A stretch of 11,325 nucleotides of DNA from Suttonella ornithocola (lineage in GTDB: Bacteria; Pseudomonadota; Gammaproteobacteria; Cardiobacteriales; Cardiobacteriaceae): NCBI RefSeq assembly GCF_001889065.1, contig NZ_LWHB01000125.1, forward strand, positions 1 through 11,325. The letters run 5' to 3'. A model generated the notes under the pieces. That model did no database searches and had not been told where the DNA came from. It saw only the letters and a program-made list of their open reading frames with translations. The stretch's first letter is position 1, and each line of letters opens with the position of its first letter. The translations under genes and the position numbers were made by a program. Shown here piece after piece: positions 1 to 5,911 of this stretch.

Positions 1-2
1 AA

Positions 3-992
3 AAACATATTGAGCAACGCAAGCAAAAGATACTAAGTGGGCTACCTAAGACAGACATTAAAAAGATGAGTGCAGAGCTAAATAGTCTGCTAACCTGGCA
101 AAACAGCAACCCAAAATTGGATCATATTCCTGATATACACATTTTATTGGCAACTGATACATTCTTAAGTAATGCTACTGCAAATATCATAAAAGCATTT
201 TTAGAAAATCAAAAAGAGACGGTAATTTTATTAGACGATAATAAAGACCTAAAAACGTCATCATTACTAGCATTTCGCACCGCCTTATCTGAGCTAAGCA
301 GAAAACTGATAGAAATCATTACTGCTTATAAAGCAGAGGGATATGAAATACATTTCAATTTAACAGGTGGGTTTAAGAGTCTAAATGGTTTTTTACAAGC
401 GGTTGGTACTTTATACGCGGATAAGGTATTTTACTTATTTGAAGGCGCGCAAGAACTCTTATACATTCCAAAGCTGCCGATTGAATTACATGCCAAAGAA
501 GCGGTTGAAAAAAATCTCACTGCTATTCGCCGATTAGAACAAAAATTATCGATAACTAAAGAACAACAGCAACAAATACCTGAACTCTTTTTATTTGATA
601 TTGGTGACGAAAATGTTGGTCTATCAGAATGGGGGGAATTGATTTGGAATCAATATAAAAATGAAATTTATTTATCTTTGAGAGACAGTATTAGTGAAAA
701 AATCATTTTTGCTGATTCGTTTGAGCCAAGTGTCAAAGGTTTATCCAGTCAATTGATTCAAGATGTTAATAAGAAAGTTACGATGCTCGCTGCCTATACA
801 GAAAGTGACTGCAAGAACAATCTAAAATCTTTAGATGTCAAACCACTACAAGGTACTGACTATAAAGAACGCAATTTATGGGAATGTGATCTTGATGGTA
901 ATCATCGTATTTTTATGACGAAGCAAGAAAATAATCGCTTTCGTTTAGAGAAAGTGGGAGATGCATTGCATAGCACTCGTAAAAAAGTATAA
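3..992 (+). CDS. CARF-RelE fusion protein, Cami1-like (5' end outside the window)
   Basis: The frame is open from base 3, before the first visible ATG at 66, so the true start lies upstream; 329 residues are visible. The N-terminal half is the C-terminal part of a CARF domain of the APE2256/TIGR02619 type: a DTFLSNATANIIKAFL helix, then the signature NLTGGFKS (about nt 357-380), then FEGAQELLYIPKLPIEL. CARF domains of this kind sense cyclic oligoadenylates. The last about 75 residues (LKSLDVKPLQG ... LWECDL-GNHRIF ... LEKVGDALH) resemble the RelE/HigB toxin fold. The order CARF then RelE matches Cami1, a ribosome-dependent mRNA interferase known from type III CRISPR loci; that function is inferred by homology. 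The gene is visibly more AT-rich than the cas genes 50 bp downstream, which suggests a different origin. It ends at TAA before csy1. Family assignment of the CARF part is good; the RelE assignment is moderate. Confidence 0.75.
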   Translation, partial: KHIEQRKQKILSGLPKTDIKKMSAELNSLLTWQNSNPKLDHIPDIHILLATDTFLSNATANIIKAFLENQKETVILLDDNKDLKTSSLLAFRTALSELSRKLIEIITAYKAEGYEIHFNLTGGFKSLNGFLQAVGTLYADKVFYLFEGAQELLYIPKLPIELHAKEAVEKNLTAIRRLEQKLSITKEQQQQIPELFLFDIGDENVGLSEWGELIWNQYKNEIYLSLRDSISEKIIFADSFEPSVKGLSSQLIQDVNKKVTMLAAYTESDCKNNLKSLDVKPLQGTDYKERNLWECDLDGNHRIFMTKQENNRFRLEKVGDALHSTRKKV

Positions 993-1042
993 CTTGTTGC
1001 AAAAAATGTTATCGACACAGCCTAGTTTTAATAAGGACGATT

Positions 1043-2389
1043 ATGGAGAACATCACCCCCGACCACATCAGGCAAGCCATTGCTGACTTTCTGCAAGGGC
1101 AATACCTCAAAAAAAGCGAAAAAGAGCAAAAACAGCTGGAAAAAGCGCGTGAAGCAAATGATGCGGTAAAAATCGCCGAACTCACCGAAAGCCTGCGTCC
1201 GCTGCAAGAAAAATATCAAGCAGACAACTGGCTCAAAGAAGCCGAGAGAATGGCACGTCAACTCAATTTCGGCACCCACACCAGCAAAGGCATTCATAGC
1301 GACGCCAAAGGCGATAACATCATCTTCACCGAGCAGCCGACCCATGATTATATTGGCACGCACAGCCTAAGCAGCACCTTATTGGACGCTAATGGTAATG
1401 CTGCTGCCCTGCCACTGGCAGCCTTTTTTGAGCAGCCAATCACCGAGAATTGCACCATGCGCGATGCCATCCTTGCGCAACTGGACGCATTGCAAGATTG
1501 TTTTGGCAGCGACCCCACATTATCGGCGCATTACCAAGCCACCTTTTATCAATGCCTGAGCGCACTACCACAACAGCCCAGCACACACGAGCGCAACAAG
1601 CAAATCTTATGGCCAATTGACGCGGATAACGACTGCTATCACACCTTAGTACCGCTGTATCCCTCTGTATTGGCTCACGCGTTTTATCAAAACATCAACG
1701 AACGCCGCTGGAGCGAAACGGCGAAAACCGCGCGGGAGAACCGCAAAACCCCGACCAAACCGCAATACCGTTATCAGGATTTGCTGGAGCTTGCTACCAC
1801 CCAGCTAGGCGGTACTAAACCGCAAAACATCAGCCTGTTAAACAGCCGACAAGGTGGAAGGCACTATCTCCTGCCATCTCTACCGCCAGTTTTTACCAGC
1901 GACAGCATCCGTCTGCCACAAAGTGCCGAAAGTCTATTTAAGACCAATCTCTATCAATATCAGATGCAGGACAGCTTGCGCGAACTCACCAACATCATCA
2001 CTCAGACAACATTTAATGGCAAAACCGTGAATAACAAAGCCCTGCGCGACAGCCGTGATGCGGTGCTGGATACCATGATTGATACCACCTTCTTGCTCGC
2101 GCTTGCATTGCAGGCACAAACCGCAGGTTGGAGTAAAAATCATAAACCACTCAAAAAAGAACAAAAATTTTGGCTAGACCCCTATCGTGATGATGAAAAA
2201 TTTCTTAAGCAACGCCAGCAAATCGATTGGCAAAATCTTATCGCTGAACAATTTGCAACGTGGTTAAACAATGCGCTGGAAAAACGCTTACAAAAACGAA
2301 AAGAGCATATCAAAGGCGATTTAGGGCTACCTGAAAAACGACATTGGCAAACCGCTTTTCTAAACGCCCTCAAAGATTTTGCTGAATAA
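1043..2389 (+). CDS. csy1: Type I-F CRISPR-associated protein Csy1 (Cas8f), large subunit
   Basis: This 448-residue protein is the large subunit of the type I-F surveillance complex. It binds the crRNA 5' handle together with Csy2 and recognises the PAM. The diagnostic block LGGTKPQNISLLNSRQGG starts at residue 255, followed by YLLPSLPP. K259 and N262 in this block appear to match the P. aeruginosa Cas8f residues K247 and N250 implicated in DNA wedging and PAM contact (alignment by eye, from memory). A second family motif, GNAAAL, lies near residue 117. The length is normal for the family and no frame damage is seen, so the gene looks intact. The start is supported by AAGGA at 1033-1037, five bases before the ATG. 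It is the first gene of a four-gene operon; cas2-3, which normally precedes it, is replaced at this position by the CARF-RelE gene. Confidence 0.95.
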   Translation: MENITPDHIRQAIADFLQGQYLKKSEKEQKQLEKAREANDAVKIAELTESLRPLQEKYQADNWLKEAERMARQLNFGTHTSKGIHSDAKGDNIIFTEQPTHDYIGTHSLSSTLLDANGNAAALPLAAFFEQPITENCTMRDAILAQLDALQDCFGSDPTLSAHYQATFYQCLSALPQQPSTHERNKQILWPIDADNDCYHTLVPLYPSVLAHAFYQNINERRWSETAKTARENRKTPTKPQYRYQDLLELATTQLGGTKPQNISLLNSRQGGRHYLLPSLPPVFTSDSIRLPQSAESLFKTNLYQYQMQDSLRELTNIITQTTFNGKTVNNKALRDSRDAVLDTMIDTTFLLALALQAQTAGWSKNHKPLKKEQKFWLDPYRDDEKFLKQRQQIDWQNLIAEQFATWLNNALEKRLQKRKEHIKGDLGLPEKRHWQTAFLNALKDFAE

Positions 2390-2400
2390 GGATTGATGCA

Positions 2401-3321
2401 ATGAATACACGCTATCCCAATCATCCGCACAGCGGTTATCTCATTATCCGCAATTTGCGCGTTGAGAATGCCAACACCATTTCTGGCCCGCTGACCTATG
2501 GCTTTCCAGCATTAAGCGGTTTTGTTGGCGCGGTACACGCCCTCAGCCGCAGCCTCGCCAGCCGTGCAAACTTTAGCCATTTGCGCTTAGACGGCGTACT
2601 GATTGCCTGCCGCGATATTCAAGTGCAGCGCTATCGTGAAAACCGCTACAGCAACTACACCTTTACCCAAACCCGCAACCCCATTCTCAAAGACGGCAGC
2701 ACCGCCCCCATCATCGAATCAGGCCGCTGCCACCTCACCGTCCACCTTGCCGTCAAACTCTATGGCGATTTGCACGATGCCGATATTGCGCCGCTGGAAC
2801 AATTTATCGCCGAGAAAATCCAGCAGCAACGCCTTGCTGGCGGCAGCGTAGTCGGGATTGACCCGAAAAAGCCCGTCATTTACTGCGATACCGACAGCAT
2901 TGATGAACATAAAAAAGACTTGCTGCCCGCATTCATCCTCATGAGCGCACATCAAGACCTTGCGGACATCACTGCCGAATTACAGCAGCAAAACCCGAGT
3001 CAAACCGCATTGGATGCCCTCATTGAAACCGCCGTCATTCATCAAATTCCCGATGAAAACGGACAGTGGCACAACGAATCTATTAAGAAAAACCGCGGTT
3101 GGCTAGTACCCATCCCCATTGGCTACCAAGGCATTAGCCCCATTATTGGCGCAGGCGAGCTTAATAATAGCCGCAACCCCGAATATCCCGCCCAATACGT
3201 CGAAACCATCTACAGCCTCGGTCGTTGGGTCTTCCCCAACCGCATCGAAAACCTGCGCAGCGCCTTTTGGCAGCAAAACTACGATGCCGCGCAAAACCTT
3301 TATACCATCCAACAGCCTTAA
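2401..3321 (+). CDS. csy2: Type I-F CRISPR-associated protein Csy2 (Cas5f)
   Basis: This 306-residue Cas5-type subunit caps the 5' handle of the crRNA and forms the tail heterodimer with Csy1. Family blocks are visible: an N-terminal RAMP-like strand SGYLIIRNLRVENANT, GAVHALSR from residue 43, and RGWLVPIPIGY from residue 232. The C-terminal block YSLGRWVFPNRIENLRSAFW is also typical. The ATG lies 11 bp after the csy1 stop with AAGGAT just upstream, consistent with co-translation in one operon. Length and frame are normal. Confidence is high from the motif set and the syntenic position between csy1 and csy3. Confidence 0.94.
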   Translation: MNTRYPNHPHSGYLIIRNLRVENANTISGPLTYGFPALSGFVGAVHALSRSLASRANFSHLRLDGVLIACRDIQVQRYRENRYSNYTFTQTRNPILKDGSTAPIIESGRCHLTVHLAVKLYGDLHDADIAPLEQFIAEKIQQQRLAGGSVVGIDPKKPVIYCDTDSIDEHKKDLLPAFILMSAHQDLADITAELQQQNPSQTALDALIETAVIHQIPDENGQWHNESIKKNRGWLVPIPIGYQGISPIIGAGELNNSRNPEYPAQYVETIYSLGRWVFPNRIENLRSAFWQQNYDAAQNLYTIQQP

Positions 3322-3331
3322 GGAGAACCAC

Positions 3332-4333
3332 ATGGCAAAAGCAAACAACGACAGCGCATCCGTCCTCGCCTTTGAGCGCAAACTCGACATCTCAGACGCC
3401 TACCTCTGGCAAACCAGCAGCAGTAATGACAGCGCCGAACGTGAACCCATTATCGTGCGAAGAAAAAATGTACGCGGTACCATCAGTAATCGCCTAAAAA
3501 ATGCCATTGCTAACGACCCAATCAAGTTAGATGCTGAAATTCAAAAACCTAACCCACAAGGTGGAGATGTTGCTTTCTTAAACGGAGATTGTGATACCTT
3601 GATTGCTACATGGACCTGTAAAGTCCTACCGTTCCATGGCATACCTTTTACTTGTAATAATCAGGGATATCAAAAGAAACTCGAAAACACCATCGCTGGC
3701 TACCGAGCACAATACGGCTATGGTGAACTTGCCAAACGCTATGCCACCAACATCGCCAACGCCCGCTGGCTATGGCGCAACCGCTTAGGCGCAGAGCGTA
3801 TAACTGTTACCGTCAAAAATAGCGAAGACAGCATCTGCATTACCACCGCCCGCGAACTCTCGCTACACGATTTTAACCAACCAAACGACAATATCGCCAA
3901 GCTCGCCCATTGGATTGAACAAGGACTGAACGGCGAAAAATTTACCCTCCTGCACATCGAAGCACACGCCCAAATTGGCAGCGGACAAGAAGTTTTTCCT
4001 AGTCAAGAAATGATTTTAGATAAAAAAGATAAAATTCTTTACACCGTCGGCAGAGCGCAAAACCAAGCTGGCATCCACTCACAAAAAATCGGCAACGCCA
4101 TCCGCACCATCGACAACTGGTATCCCAATGCCGAATTTCCCATCGCCGCCGAACCCTATGGCGCCGTTACCACCCTAGGCACTGCCTACCGCCAACCCAA
4201 AGAAAAACAAGACTTTTACAGCCTATTTGACCCATGGATTAAAGAAGGCAAAGCACCGAGCGCCGAACAACAGCACTACATTGCAGCCATCCTCATCCGT
4301 GGCGGCGTCTTTGGTGAAAGCGGCAAGGAATAA
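3332..4333 (+). CDS. csy3: Type I-F CRISPR-associated protein Csy3 (Cas7f), backbone subunit
   Basis: This 333-residue protein is the Cas7-family backbone subunit; several copies polymerise along the crRNA spacer. The start at 3332 is chosen because AAGGAGA overlaps the csy2 stop and sits seven bases upstream. The frame stays open back to 3119, but that extension lies inside csy2 and reads as low-complexity out-of-frame sequence. Csy3 signatures include FERKLDISDAYLW near the N-terminus, FTCNNQGY, and NARWLWRNRLGAERI from residue 143. The C-terminal FPIAAEPYGAVTTLGTAYR block is also present. The length is close to the usual 340 residues. It is followed after 6 bp by cas6f, whose only plausible Shine-Dalgarno lies within the end of csy3, so the two are probably translationally coupled. 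Confidence 0.95.
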   Translation: MAKANNDSASVLAFERKLDISDAYLWQTSSSNDSAEREPIIVRRKNVRGTISNRLKNAIANDPIKLDAEIQKPNPQGGDVAFLNGDCDTLIATWTCKVLPFHGIPFTCNNQGYQKKLENTIAGYRAQYGYGELAKRYATNIANARWLWRNRLGAERITVTVKNSEDSICITTARELSLHDFNQPNDNIAKLAHWIEQGLNGEKFTLLHIEAHAQIGSGQEVFPSQEMILDKKDKILYTVGRAQNQAGIHSQKIGNAIRTIDNWYPNAEFPIAAEPYGAVTTLGTAYRQPKEKQDFYSLFDPWIKEGKAPSAEQQHYIAAILIRGGVFGESGKE

Positions 4334-4339
4334 ACCACC

Positions 4340-4927
4340 ATGAAATTTTACCAAGAACTCACCCTCATCCCCGACCCAGAAATACCACTCAACGCCATCT
4401 GGGCAGCCCTCTATCCGCAGCTACACATCGGCCTAGCCGATGTGTATAACCAACACGGCATCAACACCATTGGCGTGAGCTTTCCGCGCTACCACATGAG
4501 CCTACAAATGGCGCACAACACCCTAGGTAACAAACTGCGCCTATTTGCTCCTGATGAAGCCACCCTAGCCAAACTCAATATAGAAAAATGGCTTGAACGG
4601 CTTACCGACTATATCCACATCAAAAAGCCCGCCCCCGTGCCAGAGCAAACCAGCCATGTTGTAGTCAAACGATACCGCTATCGCCCCATTGAGCAGCAAG
4701 CCAAACGCCATGCGGAGAGACACAATATTTCCTATGAAGCGGCACTGAAGCACTGCCAGACCCACCGCCACGCAGAAATCTTTCCGCCCTTCATCAAAAT
4801 GAAAAGCGAAAGCAACGCCCAGCCCCATCCGCTAGTCATCCTGCAAACCGCTGCGATGCAGGCGAAAAAAGGACACTACAACAGCTACGGCTTCAGCCAA
4901 AACGGCAGCACCGTACCCAACTGGTAA
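4340..4927 (+). CDS. cas6f: CRISPR repeat endoribonuclease Cas6f (Csy4)
   Basis: This 195-residue protein cleaves pre-crRNA at the base of the repeat hairpin and stays bound to the 3' end of the mature crRNA. Aligned by eye with P. aeruginosa Csy4, catalytic H29 is conserved at H29 (YPQLHIGL) and catalytic S148 corresponds to S156 (MKSES). The active-site tyrosine Y176 corresponds to Y183 (NSYGFSQNG). The start of the protein (RPDPEFP-like LIPDPEIP) and GVSFPRY are family blocks. The helix that contacts the RNA stem (residues 115-130) has fewer arginines than P. aeruginosa Csy4. This may reflect the altered stem in this genome's repeats (CCGCC/GGCGG instead of CTGCC/GGCAG). AAGGAA inside the csy3 end provides the ribosome binding site. 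The stop codon abuts the CRISPR leader. Confidence 0.94.
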   Translation: MKFYQELTLIPDPEIPLNAIWAALYPQLHIGLADVYNQHGINTIGVSFPRYHMSLQMAHNTLGNKLRLFAPDEATLAKLNIEKWLERLTDYIHIKKPAPVPEQTSHVVVKRYRYRPIEQQAKRHAERHNISYEAALKHCQTHRHAEIFPPFIKMKSESNAQPHPLVILQTAAMQAKKGHYNSYGFSQNGSTVPNW

Positions 4928-5057
4928 CCCTTTTTTTACCGCTCTTTAACAACTGGATATAAATCATAAACTTATAGCAAACAAAAAAATAAAGGGTTTT
5001 GCCCACGAAATCCCCTTAATCGCTTGCTATAAAATATTTTTTTCGACTAAAACTCTA
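4927..5057 (+). promoter_or_regulatory. CRISPR leader of array 1, with IHF-like site
   Basis: This AT-rich leader starts at the cas6f stop and ends at the first repeat. It should carry the array promoter and direct spacer integration. A 12 of 13 match to the IHF consensus WATCAANNNNTTR lies at 4962-4974, 96 bp before the first repeat. IHF bending of the leader is known to assist type I-F integration. An inverted pair ACCCTTT (4927) and AAAGGGT (4991-4997) is present. The leader aligns with the array-2 leader at 9064-9194 with no net length difference over 131 bp, which is the strongest evidence for its role. Confidence 0.8.
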
Positions 5058-5145
5058 GTTACCCGCCGCACAGGCGGCTTAGAAAATTCATATATGCAGC
5101 CATTGTTGTATATGACAGTTACCCGTCGCACAGGCGGCTTAGAAA
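5058..5145 (+). CRISPR. CRISPR array 1, intact portion: two repeats, one 32-nt spacer (type I-F)
   Basis: Repeats occupy 5058-5085 and 5118-5145 (28 nt) with one 32-nt spacer at 5086-5117, the standard I-F geometry. The repeat begins GTTACCCGCC, ends GGCGGCTTAGAAA, and contains a 5-bp stem (CCGCC/GGCGG) around the loop GCACA. The second repeat has CCGTC in the stem, which keeps pairing through a U-G wobble. Orientation is plus, the same as cas6f and the leader. The array does not end normally after the second repeat. The AAA 3' end is intact there, and a truncated repeat plus a terminal repeat reappear 610 bp downstream. Confidence 0.93.
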
Positions 5146-5170
5146 TAACTAAAATACTGTTAAAAAAATG

Positions 5171-5404
5171 CTAGATAGACTTTTTCTTAAAGCGCTCATA
5201 AGTTGCCCAAACGTAAAGGGCATAATAAACAACGTAAGGCATTGGCTTATATGTTTTAGCATCTTGAGCAAAAAGATAAGACCTAAAATCTCTTTTAGAA
5301 ATTCCTAATTTATGGGCTATCTCTGTTTGAGATAACCCAATGTCATCAATCAGATTTCTCAGATGATTAAAGTCAAGGTTAATTTCAACATTTTCAGGAC
5401 GCAT
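5171..5404 (-). CDS. Small HTH regulator resembling anti-CRISPR-associated protein Aca1
   Basis: This 77-residue protein carries an XRE-like helix-turn-helix at residues 25-44 (SQTEIAHKLGISKRDFRSYL). Compared by eye with remembered Aca1 (79 residues), it shares LR-L near residues 15-18, G-(I/L)-SQ, LG-(I/L)-S, R-x-YL, and the tail Y-(K/R)-P-x-PY-x-V followed by AL (residues 52-62). Aca proteins sit downstream of anti-CRISPR genes and repress them. The same frame reaches a TTG at 5452, but ATG 5404 is preferred because the protein then starts like the family. A hairpin places AAGGAG next to this ATG. It is the second gene of a minus-strand pair and lies inside an interrupted CRISPR array. The HTH call is strong; the Aca1 relation is by-eye and its function here is inferred. 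Confidence 0.72.
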   Translation of the reverse strand: MRPENVEINLDFNHLRNLIDDIGLSQTEIAHKLGISKRDFRSYLFAQDAKTYKPMPYVVYYALYVWATYERFKKKSI

Positions 5405-5437
5405 AAAAATAGAGAGGGATAAACCCTCTCTCTCCTT
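5405..5437 (-). promoter_or_regulatory. Hairpin between Shine-Dalgarno and start codon (or attenuator)
   Basis: On the minus strand, AAGGAG (5437-5432) is followed directly by a perfect 8-bp stem AGAGAGGG/CCCTCTCT with a 5-nt loop (5431-5411). After the stem come ATTTTT and the ATG at 5404. In linear form the Shine-Dalgarno is 27 nt from the ATG. When the hairpin forms the effective gap is 6 nt. The stem followed by a short T run could alternatively act as a weak intrinsic terminator that lowers expression of the downstream HTH gene. Confidence 0.55.
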
Positions 5438-5639
5438 AGAATATTTGAACAATAGCTTTTAAGAAAAGCGCTAAAGCCGTTAATATGCTGGCAGTTAAAA
5501 CAATGGGATAAAACCACATTTCTCTATATAATTTTCTTGTTTCAGCAGCGATTTTTTGCGTTTCTGCGTTCATCTTGTGCATTTCAGCATTCATCTTTTG
5601 CATTTCAACAAGCATTTTATCTATTTCTATTTGTTCCAT
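5436..5639 (-). CDS. Small coiled-coil protein with one C-terminal membrane segment, unknown function
   Basis: This 67-residue protein was not recognised as a named family. Residues 11-39 form four near-identical heptads (MQKMNAE, MHKMNAE, TQKIAAE, TRKLYRE), predicting a short amphipathic coiled coil. Residues 43-66 (from FYPIVLTASILTALALFLKA) form one membrane-spanning segment with no signal peptide, suggesting a tail-anchored inner-membrane protein with a cytoplasmic helix. AGGAG lies five bases before the ATG (5645-5649), a strong ribosome binding site. Its stop codon overlaps the Shine-Dalgarno used by the downstream HTH gene, so the two form one operon. By position it occupies the slot held by an anti-CRISPR gene in acr-aca operons. 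A membrane protein would be an atypical anti-CRISPR; a phage or plasmid accessory protein is an equal possibility. Confidence 0.75.
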   Translation of the reverse strand: MEQIEIDKMLVEMQKMNAEMHKMNAETQKIAAETRKLYREMWFYPIVLTASILTALALFLKAIVQIF

Positions 5640-5662
5640 AATAACTCCTAGTTAAAAGCAAC

Positions 5663-5685
5663 ATGCCGAATCACTTGATTGGCAT
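5663..5685 (-). promoter_or_regulatory. 23-bp inverted repeat, putative operator of the HTH mini-operon
   Basis: The sequence ATGCCGAATC, CACTTGATT and GGCAT forms a near-perfect palindrome: ATGCC/GGCAT outer arms and GAATC/GATT inner arms with a single unpaired base. It overlaps the last base of the proposed -10 box and the expected transcription start, 23 bp before the first ATG. That is where an autorepressor would bind. The natural candidate ligand is the Aca1-like HTH protein of the same operon. Confidence 0.6.
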
Positions 5686-5712
5686 AAATATTTTAACATT
5701 AAAAGCTAGCAA
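5685..5712 (-). promoter_or_regulatory. Putative promoter of the minus-strand mini-operon
   Basis: On the minus strand, a TTGCTA -35 element (5712-5707) and a TATTTA -10 element (5690-5685) are separated by 16 bp. The start would fall within the adjacent inverted repeat. The region is AT-rich, so alternative -10 positions such as TAAAAT (5697-5692) exist. The promoter lies between the operon and the truncated repeat. Confidence 0.45.
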
Positions 5713-5754
5713 AAATATCGTTTAAAACCGTCAAATAAAGCTGACCATCAAATA

Positions 5755-5823
5755 GCTTAGAAATTATAACCACAGACTACTGGAGAAGATTGAAAATTAC
5801 CCGCCGCACAGGCGGCTTCTCAT
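5755..5823 (+). CRISPR. Detached distal end of array 1: repeat fragment, 32-nt spacer, degenerate terminal repeat
   Basis: The last 9 nt of the repeat, GCTTAGAAA, occur at 5755-5763. After exactly 32 nt (5764-5795) comes a repeat at 5796-5823. Its central 22 bases match, while its first base and 3' end (CTCAT instead of AGAAA) have diverged, as is usual for terminal repeats. The upstream 19 bases of the first repeat are replaced by unrelated sequence. The exact spacer length makes a chance match unlikely. I infer that this was contiguous with 5058-5145 before the HTH cassette entered. Without an intact upstream repeat its spacer is probably not processed normally. Confidence 0.78.
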
Positions 5824-5876
5824 CGCTTTTCCCCGCAAAACACAAAACGATTTTCCTTTCGCTAGCATCGGTAAGC

Positions 5877-5882
5877 TATAAT
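5877..5882 (+). promoter_or_regulatory. Consensus -10 box for serB
   Basis: A perfect TATAAT lies 30 bp before the serB ATG, implying a leader of about 23 nt. The -35 region about 17 bp upstream is weak (TCCTTT). The box lies just downstream of the terminal CRISPR repeat, so serB need not depend on array transcription. Confidence 0.55.
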
Positions 5883-5911
5883 TTCCTTTTCATTAAAAAT
5901 GGTGTGGTCTT

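Noticed and set aside
66..68. ATG at 66 as the start of the CARF-RelE gene
   Set aside because: The frame is open to the window edge and the CARF domain would lack its first strands; the real start is upstream.
3119..3331. N-terminal extension of csy3 into csy2
   Set aside because: It overlaps an intact csy2 in another frame; AAGGAGA before ATG 3332 and family alignment fix the start there.
5086..5117. Self-targeting by the visible spacers
   Set aside because: Scanning by eye found no match of the three 32-nt spacers elsewhere in the window; a genome search is needed to say more.
5146..5177. A second spacer directly after repeat 2 of array 1
   Set aside because: No repeat follows at the expected position 5178; these bases include the HTH gene end.
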